The notes beneath the pieces were generated by a model. The model searched no databases, was not told where the DNA came from, and saw only the letters and a program-made list of their open reading frames with translations. Below, one piece after another: positions 47,436 through 57,445 of a stretch of DNA of 64,000 nt (the first letter of the stretch is position 1; every line of letters starts with the position of its first letter). Location of the stretch: the NCBI RefSeq assembly GCF_000248075.1, contig NZ_BAFB01000065.1, forward strand, positions 62,001 through 126,000. The letters are read 5' to 3'. The DNA is from Gordonia otitidis NBRC 100426 (lineage in GTDB: Bacteria; Actinomycetota; Actinomycetes; Mycobacteriales; Mycobacteriaceae). The position numbers and the translations under genes were made by a program.

Positions 47436-49343
47436 TCAGACCCCCGCGCTGCTGGTCGTCGAGGAATCCTCTGATCGGGGATCGTCGGCGAGGTGATCAC
47501 CGGCTTGCGTGGCCTCGTGTTCGGCCTCCGCGGACTCGGCATCACTGACGCCCGCCTCGTCGAACGTCGACATGCTGCGCAGGATCTCCACCGACGACGA
47601 GATGATGGGCAATGCCATCAACGCACCGCTGCCCTCGCCGAGCCGCATCTGGAGGTCGAGGATGGGTTCGAGATCGAGGTGCTCGAGCGCGAAAGCGTGC
47701 GCCGGCTCGACCGAGCGATGCCCTGCGACCCACCAGGCGGGCGCGCCCGGCGCGAGTTCTGCAGCCACGAGCGCCGCCGCGGTGACGACGACACCGTCGA
47801 GGATCACCGGCGTTTTCCGCACCGCGGCCTGCGCCAGGAAACCGGCCATCGCAGCGAGGTCGGCACCCCCGACCGCGGCCACGAGCGCGAGGGGATCGTG
47901 CAGGTGGCGTCGCCCGCGCCGCATGCCGTCGCGGATCGCCGCGGTCTTGCGCATCCACCCGATGTCGTCGATGCCGGTGCCGCGTCCGACGACCTCGACC
48001 GGTTCATGACGTGTGAGTGTGCCGACGAGAACCGCGGCAGGCGTGGTGTTTCCGATGCCCATCTCGCCCGCGATCAGCAGGTCGGCCCCGGAGTCGACGA
48101 GGTCGTCGACGATCGCACGACCGGCGGCGACTGCCGAGCGCGCCTCGGCGATCGACAGTGCGTCGGTGACACGGAGATCGCCGCTGCCGCGTCGGACCTT
48201 GTACCCGGAGACCTCCGGCGGGGTGTCGGCGTCGACCGACATGTCGACGACCCGAACCGTCGCGCCGCTCTGTCGGGCCAGCACGTTGACCGCGGCGCCG
48301 CCCGAGGTGATGTTCGCGACCATCTGGGCGGTCACCTCGGGCGGGTAGGCCGAGACACCGGCCTGCGCCACACCGTGATCGCCGGCGAACACCACGACCG
48401 TGGCCTGCTCGATCGACCGTGGCGGGCACACACCCTGGCATGCGGACACCCACACGCTGAGTTCCTCGAGTCTTCCCAGCGATCGAGCAGGCTTGGTCAA
48501 CGTGAGCTGGCGCGCCCGTGCGGCGTCGGCGACGGCATCGTCGGGACGGTCGATGTGGTCGAAGACCTCGGCGTCGATCGGATCGATCTCACGCGCCGCG
48601 AGCGCCGCGACCACGGGAGCCGATGGTGCCGTCGGCGCGGATGTCGGTGCTGTGGGCGCTTCGGCCGGTGCTGTGGGCGAGACCTCCGGTGCTGCGGGCG
48701 CTTTCGCCGGTGCTGTGGGCGAGACCTTCGGTGCTGTGGGCGCTTCGGCCGGTGCTGCGGGCGCGGTTTCCGGTGCCGTCGGCGAAACGGACGGTGCCGT
48801 CGGCGTTGAGGGGGCGGGGAGTTCGACGACCCGACCGGCGACCACGAGCAGCACACGGTCGCAGACGGCTGCGACGGCCGCATTGAGGGCGCCGAGCTCG
48901 TCCTGGAATAGGCGACCCGCCGGTGTCGAAGGGACCGGTGCCAAGCCGACCTCGGGACTGATGATCACCAGGTCCGCGGTGACGCCGGCGATGGCTGCGC
49001 ACAGTTGCTCGGTGCGCTCGGAACGATCGGTCGGCGACGTCCACCCGTCGGTGGCGTCGATGTCGGCTGCCAGCCAGTTGCCCAGGTCGTCGACGAGTGT
49101 CGCGGTGTCGGGTGCGACCGACAGTTCCGCGGTGAGGTCAGTGGTCTCGACAGTCGTGTACCGCGCGTCACGTCGGCGCCGGTGTTGCTCGACGCGCGCC
49201 ACCCACTCGGCGTCTGAGGTCAGAGTCGGCCCGGTGGCGATATAACGGACAGCGCGCTGGTGGGCGAGCATCGACTCACCCACACCCGACTTGCCCGAGC
49301 GCACGCCCCCGAGCACCAGTGTGCGGGGGCCCCTCGTGGTCAT
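47436..49343 (-). CDS. cobU-cobT: CobU-CobT fusion: adenosylcobinamide kinase/guanylyltransferase joined to DMB phosphoribosyltransferase
   Basis: A 635-residue protein. Residues 1-175 are CobU: P-loop GGVRSGKS (12-19), RYIATGP, the region [13 protein letters not shown] and [20 protein letters not shown]. Residues about 177-245 are a proline/alanine/threonine linker of near-repeats ([12 protein letters not shown]). Residues about 250-600 are Cob[41 protein letters not shown] and [13 protein letters not shown] with the catalytic Glu. CobU activates adenosylcobinamide and CobT makes alpha-ribazole phosphate; both products meet at CobS, encoded just downstream. In M. tuberculosis the two are separate genes. 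The acidic, Ser-rich tail (about 600-635) has no assigned role. The start ATG is 7 bases after the DUF3043 stop. Confidence 0.9.
   Translation of the reverse strand: MTTRGPRTLVLGGVRSGKSGVGESMLAHQRAVRYIATGPTLTSDAEWVARVEQHRRRRDARYTTVETTDLTAELSVAPDTATLVDDLGNWLAADIDATDGWTSPTDRSERTEQLCAAIAGVTADLVIISPEVGLAPVPSTPAGRLFQDELGALNAAVAAVCDRVLLVVAGRVVELPAPSTPTAPSVSPTAPETAPAAPAEAPTAPKVSPTAPAKAPAAPEVSPTAPAEAPTAPTSAPTAPSAPVVAALAAREIDPIDAEVFDHIDRPDDAVADAARARQLTLTKPARSLGRLEELSVWVSACQGVCPPRSIEQATVVVFAGDHGVAQAGVSAYPPEVTAQMVANITSGGAAVNVLARQSGATVRVVDMSVDADTPPEVSGYKVRRGSGDLRVTDALSIAEARSAVAAGRAIVDDLVDSGADLLIAGEMGIGNTTPAAVLVGTLTRHEPVEVVGRGTGIDDIGWMRKTAAIRDGMRRGRRHLHDPLALVAAVGGADLAAMAGFLAQAAVRKTPVILDGVVVTAAALVAAELAPGAPAWWVAGHRSVEPAHAFALEHLDLEPILDLQMRLGEGSGALMALPIISSSVEILRSMSTFDEAGVSDAESAEAEHEATQAGDHLADDPRSEDSSTTSSAGV
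48609..48815 (-). repeat. Degenerate in-frame repeats coding the CobU-CobT linker
   Basis: About 200 bp built from 12- to 30-bp variants of GGTGCTGTGGGCGCTTCGG on the plus strand, coding Pro-Thr-Ala-Pro-x motifs on the minus strand. The repeats are direct and in frame, so length changes in multiples of 3 would be tolerated. Confidence 0.7.
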
Positions 49344-49350
49344 CGTCAGC

Positions 49351-50028
49351 TCAGACCTCGTCGCCCGGGGAGACCTGTGGCTTGGGCGCGCGCATCCGGC
49401 GGAGCTGCATGGCGCGGGTGAAGGCGTACCAACCGAGTCGGAAGCCTGTGTCGTCGGTGTCGGGGAAACGCTCCTGAACACGCTTGTTGACGAGACGACC
49501 GAGGATGACGGCGTCGATGGCCATCAATACGACGAAGGCCAGCAGCACGAAATTGGCGTACGCGGCGATCGACGGCAGGAACATCACCACGATCAACACG
49601 ATGGCGAACGGCATGAACAGCCCCGCGAAGTTGCGCCGGGAATCGACGATGTCGCGGGTGTAGCGGCGTACCGGGCCCTTGTCGCGGGGCATCAGGTAAC
49701 GCTCGTCGCCCTCCATCATCTTCTCGCGCTGCTCAGCACGCTGGGACCGACGTTCGTCGTTGAGTCTGCGGCGATCCTCGCGACTCATGGTGCTCTTCAG
49801 TTGCTTCTTGCGGGCGCGAGCCTCTGCGCGGGTGGTCGGCGGTGGCGCCACCGGGCCGCGACGTCGACCCTCGGCTTCGCGACGAGACGGCGTCGGGCGA
49901 CCCTTGCCCGGTGTGTACGCACTGCCCCTGGTCTCGGTCGTGGGCTCGTCGATCGTCATCGGCGTATCCGCAGTCGACACGGAGCCCTCATCGGCGGTGT
50001 CGTCGTCCTTGTTCCATGGCAGTCTCAC
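49351..50028 (-). CDS. DUF3043 membrane protein
   Basis: A 225-residue protein. The N-terminal half is basic and disordered ([20 protein letters not shown]). A conserved segment [20 protein letters not shown] follows, then [20 protein letters not shown] and [20 protein letters not shown]. Two membrane helices (about 145-163 and 167-187) and a basic C terminus complete it. The family is actinobacterial and of unknown function. GTG 50028 was chosen because TACCCT lies 7 bases upstream; the frame remains open to 50283 without support. cobU-cobT follows 7 bases after its stop, as Rv2206 precedes cobT (Rv2207) in M. tuberculosis. Confidence 0.88.
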   Translation of the reverse strand: MRLPWNKDDDTADEGSVSTADTPMTIDEPTTETRGSAYTPGKGRPTPSRREAEGRRRGPVAPPPTTRAEARARKKQLKSTMSREDRRRLNDERRSQRAEQREKMMEGDERYLMPRDKGPVRRYTRDIVDSRRNFAGLFMPFAIVLIVVMFLPSIAAYANFVLLAFVVLMAIDAVILGRLVNKRVQERFPDTDDTGFRLGWYAFTRAMQLRRMRAPKPQVSPGDEV

Positions 50029-50035
50029 GCCTTCG

Positions 50036-50041
50036 AGGGTA
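50036..50041 (-). promoter_or_regulatory. -10 box (TACCCT) of the DUF3043-cobUT-cobS operon
   Basis: TACCCT on the minus strand ends 7 bases before GTG 50028. No cobalamin-riboswitch-like structure is visible in the 132-bp gap upstream. Confidence 0.4.
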
Positions 50042-50160
50042 GGTGATCTGCGCTGCCGGGGTTCGCGGACCTCCCTATACTTCCGGTGCATGGCCTCTCC
50101 GGGCGTGAGCGCGCGCACCTGCACCGACATCAGTTCCAGCGGTCGGCATGGAGGTCGCTG

Positions 50161-51231
50161 ATGCGAGTACTGATCGCACCCGATTCCTTCGGTGACACAC
50201 TCACCGCGGTCGAGGCGGCGAGTGCCATCGGACAGGGGTGGTCGGCGGGGCGTCCGGACGACGAGATCACGCTCGCTCCGCAATCGGACGGGGGACCTGG
50301 ATTCGTCGACGTACTCGCGACACGGTTCGGGCGTCGCGTCACCGAGAAGATCGTCGGGCCCCTCGGCGCCTCGGTGACCGCGCAGTGGCTGCTCGACGAC
50401 AGAAACCCCGACAAACCGGTCGCCTATATCGAGTGCGCCCAGGCATGCGGACTACACCAACTAGGCGGCGGACCCACGCCACGCACCGCACAGTCGGCCG
50501 ACACCTTCGGGGTCGGCCTACTCGTCGACGCCGCGCTGCGCGCGGGGGCGCGTGAGATCGTCGTCGGGCTCGGGGGAAGTGCCACCACCGACGGCGGTCG
50601 CGGCATGATCGACGCGCTCGGTGGGACCGCGGCGGCGAGCGCCCGACTTGCCGACCTCGCCCTGGTGGCGGCCTCCGACGTCGAGAACCCCCTGCTCGGG
50701 CCTCTCGGTGCCGCCGCGGTGTTCGGGCCGCAGAAGGGCGCGGACCCCGACACCGTGGGGCGTCTCGAGGAGAGACTGACCCAGTGGGCGCGCGTGCTCG
50801 GGTCGATGGCGGGCAGAGATATCAGCGCAGAACCCGGCGCCGGGGCGGCAGGAGGGCTCGGTGCCGCGTTGCTCGCCCTGGGCGCGCACCGTGTGTCGGG
50901 AGCCACCGTGGTCGCCGAGGCCACCGACCAGGCGTCGGAGATCGCTCGCGCGGATCTCGTGCTGACCGGCGAGGGAAAGTTCGATTCCCAGACGCTGCGC
51001 GGGAAGGTCGTGTCGGCGCTGAACGCCGCGGCGGCTGCGACAGGAGCGCCGACCATCGTCTTTGCAGGTCAGGTGGCGCTGACGCCCGAGGAGATCACCG
51101 CAGCCGGTATTGCGCACGCGTACTCCATCGTCGAGCAGGCGGGTTCTGTCGAACTCGCGATGAGCGACGCGCGTGCTCAGCTCACCGCCCTCGCCACGCG
51201 AGCCGCCACCACGTCGGGCGAGGACGGTTGA
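50161..51231 (+). CDS. glxK: Glycerate kinase (GckA/GlxK family I)
   Basis: A 356-residue glycerate kinase that phosphorylates D-glycerate. Signatures: IAPDSFGDTLTAVEAASAIG, LAPQSDGGPGFVDVL, ECAQACGLHQL, VVGLGGSATTDGGRGMIDALG (nucleotide/substrate loop), ASDVENPLLGPLGAAAVFGP followed by QKGA, and LTGEGKFDSQTLRGKVV. GGAGG lies 6 bases before ATG 50161. Order with erpA and the PfkB kinase matches Rv2205c-Rv2204c-Rv2202c. It would return photorespiration- or glyoxylate-derived glycerate to glycolysis. Confidence 0.92.
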   Translation: MRVLIAPDSFGDTLTAVEAASAIGQGWSAGRPDDEITLAPQSDGGPGFVDVLATRFGRRVTEKIVGPLGASVTAQWLLDDRNPDKPVAYIECAQACGLHQLGGGPTPRTAQSADTFGVGLLVDAALRAGAREIVVGLGGSATTDGGRGMIDALGGTAAASARLADLALVAASDVENPLLGPLGAAAVFGPQKGADPDTVGRLEERLTQWARVLGSMAGRDISAEPGAGAAGGLGAALLALGAHRVSGATVVAEATDQASEIARADLVLTGEGKFDSQTLRGKVVSALNAAAAATGAPTIVFAGQVALTPEEITAAGIAHAYSIVEQAGSVELAMSDARAQLTALATRAATTSGEDG

Positions 51232-51427
51232 GGGTCGACGACAGTCTGCGGGCACCGGGAATAGGTACACAGGGGGTACGGTTGACAAGAGACGAACAAC
51301 AGGCCTGCATCGTCAGCCGACGCGTTCGAGTCCGCTGTCGCAGCGAGGTGTACACCGAGCCTGCGTGACCAGGGCAGCACGACCGGGGCCGAGCACCAAC
51401 GGCACCATCACAGTACGAGGAGCATCG

Positions 51428-51787
51428 ATGACCGTTCAGAACGAATCCGGAACAGCGACCACCACCGGCGTCATCCTGACCGACGCGGCAGCAGCCAAGG
51501 CCAAGGCGCTGCTCGATCAAGAGGGCCGCGACGACCTGTCGCTGCGCATCGCCGTCCAGCCCGGCGGATGCGCGGGACTGCGCTACCAGCTCTTCTTCGA
51601 CGACCGCTCACTCGACGGAGACCTGACCGCCGACTTCGGTGGTGTCACGCTCGCCGTCGATCGGATGAGTTCGCCCTACGTGCAGGGCGCGACCATCGAC
51701 TTCGTCGACACGATCGAGAAGCAGGGTTTCACCATCGACAACCCCAATGCGACGGGTAGCTGCGCCTGCGGCGATTCGTTCAACTGA
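51428..51787 (+). CDS. erpA: Iron-sulfur cluster insertion protein ErpA (A-type carrier)
   Basis: A 119-residue HesB/IscA-type carrier that receives Fe-S clusters and passes them to apo-enzymes. The three ligand cysteines are Cys48 in PGGCAGLRYQLFFDD and Cys112 and Cys114 in SCACGDSF. GAGGAG lies 7 bases before ATG 51428. The 196-bp gap before it shows no gene. In this window LipA and the Rieske protein QcrA are possible clients. A clear terminator follows. Confidence 0.93.
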   Translation: MTVQNESGTATTTGVILTDAAAAKAKALLDQEGRDDLSLRIAVQPGGCAGLRYQLFFDDRSLDGDLTADFGGVTLAVDRMSSPYVQGATIDFVDTIEKQGFTIDNPNATGSCACGDSFN

Positions 51788-51811
51788 GCGTCGTCTTTCA
51801 CGCCTGTCACC

Positions 51812-51843
51812 GACCGCATCCCGGCAGTAGCCGGGGTGCGGTC
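51812..51843 (+). terminator. Hairpin terminator after erpA
   Basis: GACCGCATCCCGGC-AGTA-GCCGGGGTGCGGTC, 14 bp with one G-U pair and a 4-base loop, lies 24 bases after the erpA stop and is followed by a short T-containing stretch. Confidence 0.75.
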
Positions 51844-51867
51844 AGTCATTTCCGGCACCTTGGGTAG

Positions 51868-52914
<1,047 letters not shown>

Positions 52915-52934
52915 GGTCCCGCCGTCCCGTGCGT

Positions 52935-54860
52935 CTAGAGCCGCACGGGATAGCTGTGGTCGGTGATCTCGGGCACGAGGGTCTTCTCGACGAAGATGGC
53001 GTGCCAGATCATGAACATGAGGAGCGTCCAGAGCCGTCGGCTGTTGTCGACGATGCCTGCCCGGTGCTCGTCGAGCATGTCGAGAATCGGCTGCTTGTTC
53101 AGCAGATAGTCGGTCTGCGACTTCTCGATGGTCTCCCGCGCCCAGTCGTACATCTCCGGACCAGCCAGCCAGTGTCGGATGGGGACCGGGAATCCGAGCT
53201 TCTTGCGGTGTAGCACGTGCGGCGGAACGATCTGTTCGAGCGCCTTGCGCAGGGCATACTTGGTGGTCCCGTGGCTGATCTTCTCGTCGAAGGGCAGTGC
53301 CTCCGCCACCTTGAACACCTCGTTGTCGAGGAACGGCACGCGCAGCTCCAGCGAATTGGCCATCGTCATCTTGTCGGCCTTGACGAGGATGTCGCCGCGT
53401 AGCCACGTGTACAGGTCGATGTGCTGCATCCGCGCGACAGGATCCCAGCCGTCGCTGCGCGCATAGATCGGCTCGGTCACGTCGGTGTGTGTCCACTCGG
53501 GTCGATAGTCGCGGAGCACCGCGCGCAGTCGGGCGTCGTCGAAGCTACGGGCGTTGCCGTAATAGCGCTCTTCGAGGGTCAGCGACCCGCGATGCAGAAG
53601 ACTCTTGCCGCGCGTGCCCTCGGGGATGCGATCGGAGACCTTGCCCGCCAGATGGCGTAGCGCAGTGGGTAGCCTGTCGAAGCCCTTGAGCGACAGTGGT
53701 TCCTTGTAGATGGTGTAGCCGCCGAAGAGTTCGTCGGCGCCCTCCCCGGAGAGCACGACCTTGACGTGCTCACGGGCGGTCTGTGCGACGAAGTACAGCG
53801 GAACCAGCGCCGGGTCGGCCACCGGGTCGTCGAGATACCAGATGATCTCCGGGATCGCCGCGATGTACTCCTCGGGGGTGACCATGCGCACGATGTGTCG
53901 GGCACCGATCGCGGCCGCGGACTCCGCTGCCACGTCGGCCTCGGAATAGCCTTCGCGTTCGAATGCTGCGGTGAACGTGATCAGGTCGGGGTTGTGCTGG
54001 ATCGCCAGCGCCGCGATGGCCGTCGAATCGATGCCGCCGGACAGGAACGAACCGACGGTGACGTCGGCGCGCATGTGCTTGGCCACGGAGTCGGAGAGGA
54101 CGTCGGCGATCTCGTCGTATCGCTTCTGGCGAGTGGCGTCGGTGAAGGGGCGGACCGAGAACTGCGGAGTGAAATAGCGCGTGATCGACGGTGCACCGCC
54201 CGGATGCACGGTCGCGTAGGAGCCGGACTCGAGTCGACGGATCGACGAGTGCAGCGACTCGGGTTCGGGGACGTACTGCAACACGACGTAGTGCTCGAGG
54301 GCGCGCTCGTCGAGGGTGTCGGGCAGCCCGAGGCGCCCGATCAGCTCGAGGAGACTCTTCTTCTCGCTGCCGAACGCGGTACCGCCAGGACCGGTCGCGA
54401 GGAACATCGGCTTGATGCCGAACGGATCGCGGGCCAAGAACACCGAGCGCGTCTCGGTATCCCAGATGGCGAAGGCGAACATGCCGCGTAGCCGCCGAAC
54501 GGACTCGGGCCCCCAGTGGTGGAAGGCCGCGACGATGGCCTCGCCGTCGCCCTCGGTGCGGAAAATTGCGCCCTCGTCGGCGGCGAGTTGCGCACGGATC
54601 TCCAGATAGTTGTAGATCTCGCCGTTGAAGACCAGCGCGTACCGGTCGGGATTCTCCGGAGGTCCCCAGCGCAGCGGCTGATGTGAATGGTCGATGTCGA
54701 TGATCGACAGCCGATTGAAGCCGAGCACGATGTCGGTGTCGTTCCACGTTCCGGGCTCGTCAGGGCCACGGTGACGCATGCAGTGCGAGGCGTTGGCGAC
54801 GAGGTCGACGGCATCGGCCGCCGTGTCGTCAGAGGTCAACAGACCGAGCAAGCCACACAC
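52935..54860 (-). CDS. asnB: Asparagine synthase (glutamine-hydrolysing)
   Basis: A 641-residue class II amidotransferase. Cys2 (MCGLLGLL) is the glutaminase nucleophile, exposed after Met removal. The N-terminal Ntn domain shows MRHRGPDEPGTW and FNGEIYNYLEIR. The C-terminal synthetase domain has the ATP pyrophosphatase P-loop VGSFLSGGIDSTAIAALA, SGEGADELFGGYTIY, and ELRVPFLDNEVFKVA near the C terminus. It makes asparagine from aspartate with ATP. In mycobacteria related enzymes also amidate cell-wall peptides, so a peptidoglycan role (AsnB/LtsA-like) is worth noting. The start is GTG with AGAGG upstream. Confidence 0.93.
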   Translation of the reverse strand: MCGLLGLLTSDDTAADAVDLVANASHCMRHRGPDEPGTWNDTDIVLGFNRLSIIDIDHSHQPLRWGPPENPDRYALVFNGEIYNYLEIRAQLAADEGAIFRTEGDGEAIVAAFHHWGPESVRRLRGMFAFAIWDTETRSVFLARDPFGIKPMFLATGPGGTAFGSEKKSLLELIGRLGLPDTLDERALEHYVVLQYVPEPESLHSSIRRLESGSYATVHPGGAPSITRYFTPQFSVRPFTDATRQKRYDEIADVLSDSVAKHMRADVTVGSFLSGGIDSTAIAALAIQHNPDLITFTAAFEREGYSEADVAAESAAAIGARHIVRMVTPEEYIAAIPEIIWYLDDPVADPALVPLYFVAQTAREHVKVVLSGEGADELFGGYTIYKEPLSLKGFDRLPTALRHLAGKVSDRIPEGTRGKSLLHRGSLTLEERYYGNARSFDDARLRAVLRDYRPEWTHTDVTEPIYARSDGWDPVARMQHIDLYTWLRGDILVKADKMTMANSLELRVPFLDNEVFKVAEALPFDEKISHGTTKYALRKALEQIVPPHVLHRKKLGFPVPIRHWLAGPEMYDWARETIEKSQTDYLLNKQPILDMLDEHRAGIVDNSRRLWTLLMFMIWHAIFVEKTLVPEITDHSYPVRL

Positions 54861-55223
54861 CAGTAAAGCCTCTTTCGACGCGGGGATCGTTGAGCGGCAG
54901 TGACCTCACCGCCGCGGTCACGAGTATGCCGTATGCGGGCAGGCGACGGCCCGTCGGCTACACCCCGCAATCCGCTGAAACACGGGGTCGCGCGGGCCCC
55001 GACCGACGACGGAAACGATTTCGACGCGCGAAGTCACCCCAACCGAAAAAGTTCCCACGAGTTGGTCTACGCTGCGTAGTACATGGCGCGAAGGCTGCGC
55101 TTCGGTGCCCGCTGCACGGTGAGAGTTGCCTTGCACGGCCCGATGTCGCCGACAGCGTCGTTGCAGGTCAGGTGGGATGCGACTCGGACGTCGGGATCGG
55201 CGGTTCCGAGCTGGCAGGAAGGC
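54861..55223. other. Intergenic region between asnB and ctaC (363 bp)
   Basis: No gene is supported here. It must hold the divergent promoters of asnB and ctaC. Seen: a short palindrome CTACG-CTG-CGTAG (55067-55079), an A-rich CCGAAAAAG stretch at about 55043-55051, and AGGAAGG directly before the ctaC start. An open frame through to ATG 55083 in frame with ctaC lacks signal-peptide character in its extra 47 residues. The long leader may carry regulation of the oxidase. Confidence 0.4.
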
Positions 55224-56378
55224 GTGAAATTGGCACACGGTGAACGGCCCCGCGTACGGCGTGTCACGTCCGCGTCGCGGAAGGCCAACCGGGTCGGCCT
55301 CAAGCGGGCCGGAGCTGTCGCGGCGCTCGGCGTCGGTGCACTGTTGATGTCGGGTTGCGACGCACGTACCGCGATGCGGTTCGGCTGGCCGCACGGTGTG
55401 ACACCCGAGGCCACAGACATGGGCAACCTGTGGACCTGGTCGGTCATCGCCGCCCTCGTCATGGGCATCATCGTCTGGGCTCTGATCTTCTGGACGATCA
55501 CCTTCCACCGCTACAAGCCGGGCAAGGGCAAGGACGAGTTCCCGCGCCAGACCGCCTACAACGTGCCGTTGGAACTGGCCTACACCGCCATCCCCTTCGT
55601 GATCATCGCGGTGCTCTTCTACTTCACCGTGATCGTGCAGACCAACGTCGAGAAGAAGACCGACGACCCGAAGGTGGTCGTCGACGTCACCGCGTTCCAG
55701 TGGAACTGGAAGTTCGGCTACCGGGACGTCACGTTCAACGACGGCGGCACCTACAACGGCTTCGTCCGCGACGGCAACCCGTTCGATCTCGAAACCCAGA
55801 ACACCCGGCAGATCCACGACGGCGAGACCATCGAGCTCCCCGGTCCCGACGGTGGACGCAGCAACGATGTGCGTGACTACCTGAAGTTCAACCAGATCGA
55901 GACGGTGGGATCGTCGGCCACGATCCCGGTCCTCGTTCTCCCGACGAGTAAGCGGATCGAGTTCGACCTCGCCTCCGCCGACGTCGTCCACTCCTTCTGG
56001 GTTCCGGAGTTCCTCTTCAAGCGTGACGTGATGCCGTTCCCGAAGCAGAACCACACCGACAATCGGTTCCAGATCTCGTCGATCGACCGCGAGGGCGCAT
56101 TCGTCGGACGTTGCGCCGAGATGTGCGGCACCTACCACTCGATGATGAACTTCGAGGTGCGTGCGGTGTCGCCGCAGGACTTCGACGCCTACATCAAGTA
56201 CCGGCAGGCGCGTCCGCAGGCTACGAACGCTCAGGCGCTGCAGCACATCTGCCAGCAGCCCGAGTCGGTCGTCACCGTTCCGTTCGACACCCGTCGTGCC
56301 ACCGACGGCTCGGTCGGGGCAACCGGCGACGCGGGCAACACGAAGATCGCGAACTGCACGATCGGAGCACTCCAGTGA
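55224..56378 (+). CDS. ctaC: Cytochrome c oxidase subunit II (aa3 type)
   Basis: A 384-residue subunit II. The N-terminal signal segment ends in the lipobox LLMSGC, so the mature protein is a lipoprotein. Two membrane helices follow (about 68-90 and 110-132, TYRP-like [20 protein letters not shown]). The CuA domain has the tryptophan-rich [10 protein letters not shown], His in [14 protein letters not shown] and the cluster [14 protein letters not shown] (two Cys, His, Met). This subunit accepts electrons from the bc1 complex's cytochrome c subunit. GTG 55224 has AGGAAGG upstream. Its stop overlaps the ctaF start (GTGA). Confidence 0.94.
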   Translation: MKLAHGERPRVRRVTSASRKANRVGLKRAGAVAALGVGALLMSGCDARTAMRFGWPHGVTPEATDMGNLWTWSVIAALVMGIIVWALIFWTITFHRYKPGKGKDEFPRQTAYNVPLELAYTAIPFVIIAVLFYFTVIVQTNVEKKTDDPKVVVDVTAFQWNWKFGYRDVTFNDGGTYNGFVRDGNPFDLETQNTRQIHDGETIELPGPDGGRSNDVRDYLKFNQIETVGSSATIPVLVLPTSKRIEFDLASADVVHSFWVPEFLFKRDVMPFPKQNHTDNRFQISSIDREGAFVGRCAEMCGTYHSMMNFEVRAVSPQDFDAYIKYRQARPQATNAQALQHICQQPESVVTVPFDTRRATDGSVGATGDAGNTKIANCTIGALQ

Positions 56379-56791
56379 AAATCGAAGCCAGACTCTTCGA
56401 ACTGCTCACGCTCTTCTTCGCAGGCGCGGGCGTCATCTACACCGTGTTGACCGCTCTCACCGACAACGGTGTCGAGTGGGTCGGCGTGGTCGGCATGTTC
56501 TTCAGCGCGGGTCTGACGCTGATCGCGGGCACCTACTTCCGGTTCGTGTCGCGACGCGTGGAAATCCGCCCCGAGGACTACGAGGATGCCGAGATCGAAG
56601 ACGGCGCAGGCGAACTGGGCTTCTTCAGCCCCGGTTCGTGGTGGCCGATCCTCATCGCCGCCAGCGCTGCACTGTTCGCGATCGCATTCGCCACCGGCAA
56701 CATCTGGCTGGCGATCTTCGCCGCCGCGTGCATCATCGGTAGCGCAGCGGGTCTCGTCTTCGAGTACATCGTCGGACCCGAGAAGCACTGA
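56375..56791 (+). CDS. ctaF: Cytochrome c oxidase subunit IV (actinobacterial CtaF)
   Basis: A 138-residue membrane protein with four hydrophobic helices (about 6-27, 35-56, 88-107, 110-132) and the conserved acidic loop [20 protein letters not shown], typical of the actinobacterial-only subunit IV. It stabilises the aa3 oxidase in the bc1-aa3 supercomplex. GTG 56375 overlaps the ctaC stop, so translation is coupled. A long hairpin starts 25 bases after its stop. M. tuberculosis has mmpS3 and Rv2197c next; here these are replaced by an acetyltransferase and a lipid-kinase fusion. Confidence 0.93.
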   Translation: MKIEARLFELLTLFFAGAGVIYTVLTALTDNGVEWVGVVGMFFSAGLTLIAGTYFRFVSRRVEIRPEDYEDAEIEDGAGELGFFSPGSWWPILIAASAALFAIAFATGNIWLAIFAAACIIGSAAGLVFEYIVGPEKH

Positions 56792-56810
56792 CACGGCACT
56801 CAAGCCGCAC

Positions 56811-57365
56811 GTGACCACAGCCGCACCCGAGCTTCGGGTGCGGCTGTGTCATACTTCCCAGCTCGAGACACACCGGTTCGCGCAATTGCGCAGGCTGTGC
56901 GAGACGGCTTTCGACGGGGATTTCGACGCGTTCGATTTCGACCATGCGCTCGGGGGAATGCACGCGTTGGTCGTCGACGCCGACGACCAACTCCTCGCAC
57001 ACGCGGCGGTCGTCGCCCGCGCGGTACTCGTCGGCGACAGGCCGTTGCGCTGCGGCTACGTGGAGGCTGTCGCCGTGGCTCCCCAGCACCAGCGGCGTGG
57101 GTTCGGCGGTGCCGTCATGACCGCCGTCGAGGAGGTGATCGAGCGTGCATACGATCTCGGTGCCCTCGGCGCCTCCGACGCGGGCGCGCGGCTGTATCGC
57201 ACGCACGGTTGGCGGGCGTGGCGCGGAAGTCTCGGAGTGCTCAGCCCTGACGGTTGGGTGCCGACGCCGGATGACGAGGGCGCCGTCCTCGTCCGTGCGG
57301 TCGGCGTCAACGTGTCGTTCGACGAACGGCTGACCTGCGACTGGCGGGCGGGCGACGTCTGGTGA
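56811..57365 (+). CDS. aac(2')-I: AAC(2')-I type aminoglycoside 2'-N-acetyltransferase (GNAT fold)
   Basis: A 184-residue GNAT protein closely resembling chromosomal AAC(2')-I enzymes of mycobacteria. Shared blocks are AFDGDFDAFDFDHALGGMHAL, LRCGYVEAVAVAPQHQRRGFG (acetyl-CoA loop RRGFGG), AYDLGALGASDAGARLYRTH followed by GWRAWRG, and the C-terminal CDWRAGDVW. These enzymes acetylate the 2'-amino group of gentamicin-like drugs, though a natural role on another amine (for example in cell-wall metabolism) has been proposed. The exact start is uncertain: GTG 56811 or GTG 56838, both in or next to a strong hairpin. No Shine-Dalgarno is evident. It sits between ctaF and the PAP2-DAGK gene. Confidence 0.88.
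   Translation: MTTAAPELRVRLCHTSQLETHRFAQLRRLCETAFDGDFDAFDFDHALGGMHALVVDADDQLLAHAAVVARAVLVGDRPLRCGYVEAVAVAPQHQRRGFGGAVMTAVEEVIERAYDLGALGASDAGARLYRTHGWRAWRGSLGVLSPDGWVPTPDDEGAVLVRAVGVNVSFDERLTCDWRAGDVW
56816..56848 (+). terminator. Hairpin after ctaF that overlaps the start of the acetyltransferase gene
   Basis: CACAGCCGCACCCGA-GCT-TCGGGTGCGGCTGTG: a perfect 15-bp stem with a 3-base loop. It looks like the ctaF terminator but lies inside the first codons of the acetyltransferase frame (GTG 56811) and contains a second in-frame GTG (56838) in its 3' arm. It could therefore also hide the start codon. Confidence 0.7.
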
Positions 57366-57393
57366 TCTACCGCAACCTCTGGTGACGTACCGC
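57358..57393 (+). repeat. Direct repeat spanning the acetyltransferase stop codon
   Basis: TCTGGTGATCTACCGC (57358-57373) and TCTGGTGACGTACCGC (57378-57393) match at 14 of 16 positions with a 20-bp period. The first copy contains the stop codon. A TGACGT-N4-ACGTCA inverted repeat follows at 57414-57429. Confidence 0.5.
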
Positions 57394-57445
57394 GGAGTCG
57401 CCCGGGCCGACAGTGACGTTCGTACGTCATGCTTCGGGGCCGCCC

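Noticed and set aside
50042-50160. Cobalamin riboswitch before the cobU-cobT operon
   Set aside because: No B12-box-like sequence or multi-helix structure was recognised; the -10 box lies 7 bases before the operon's first codon.
55083-55223. Longer CtaC start at ATG 55083
   Set aside because: The extra 47 residues would precede the signal peptide and lipobox, which is not workable for an exported lipoprotein. GTG 55224 has AGGAAGG upstream.
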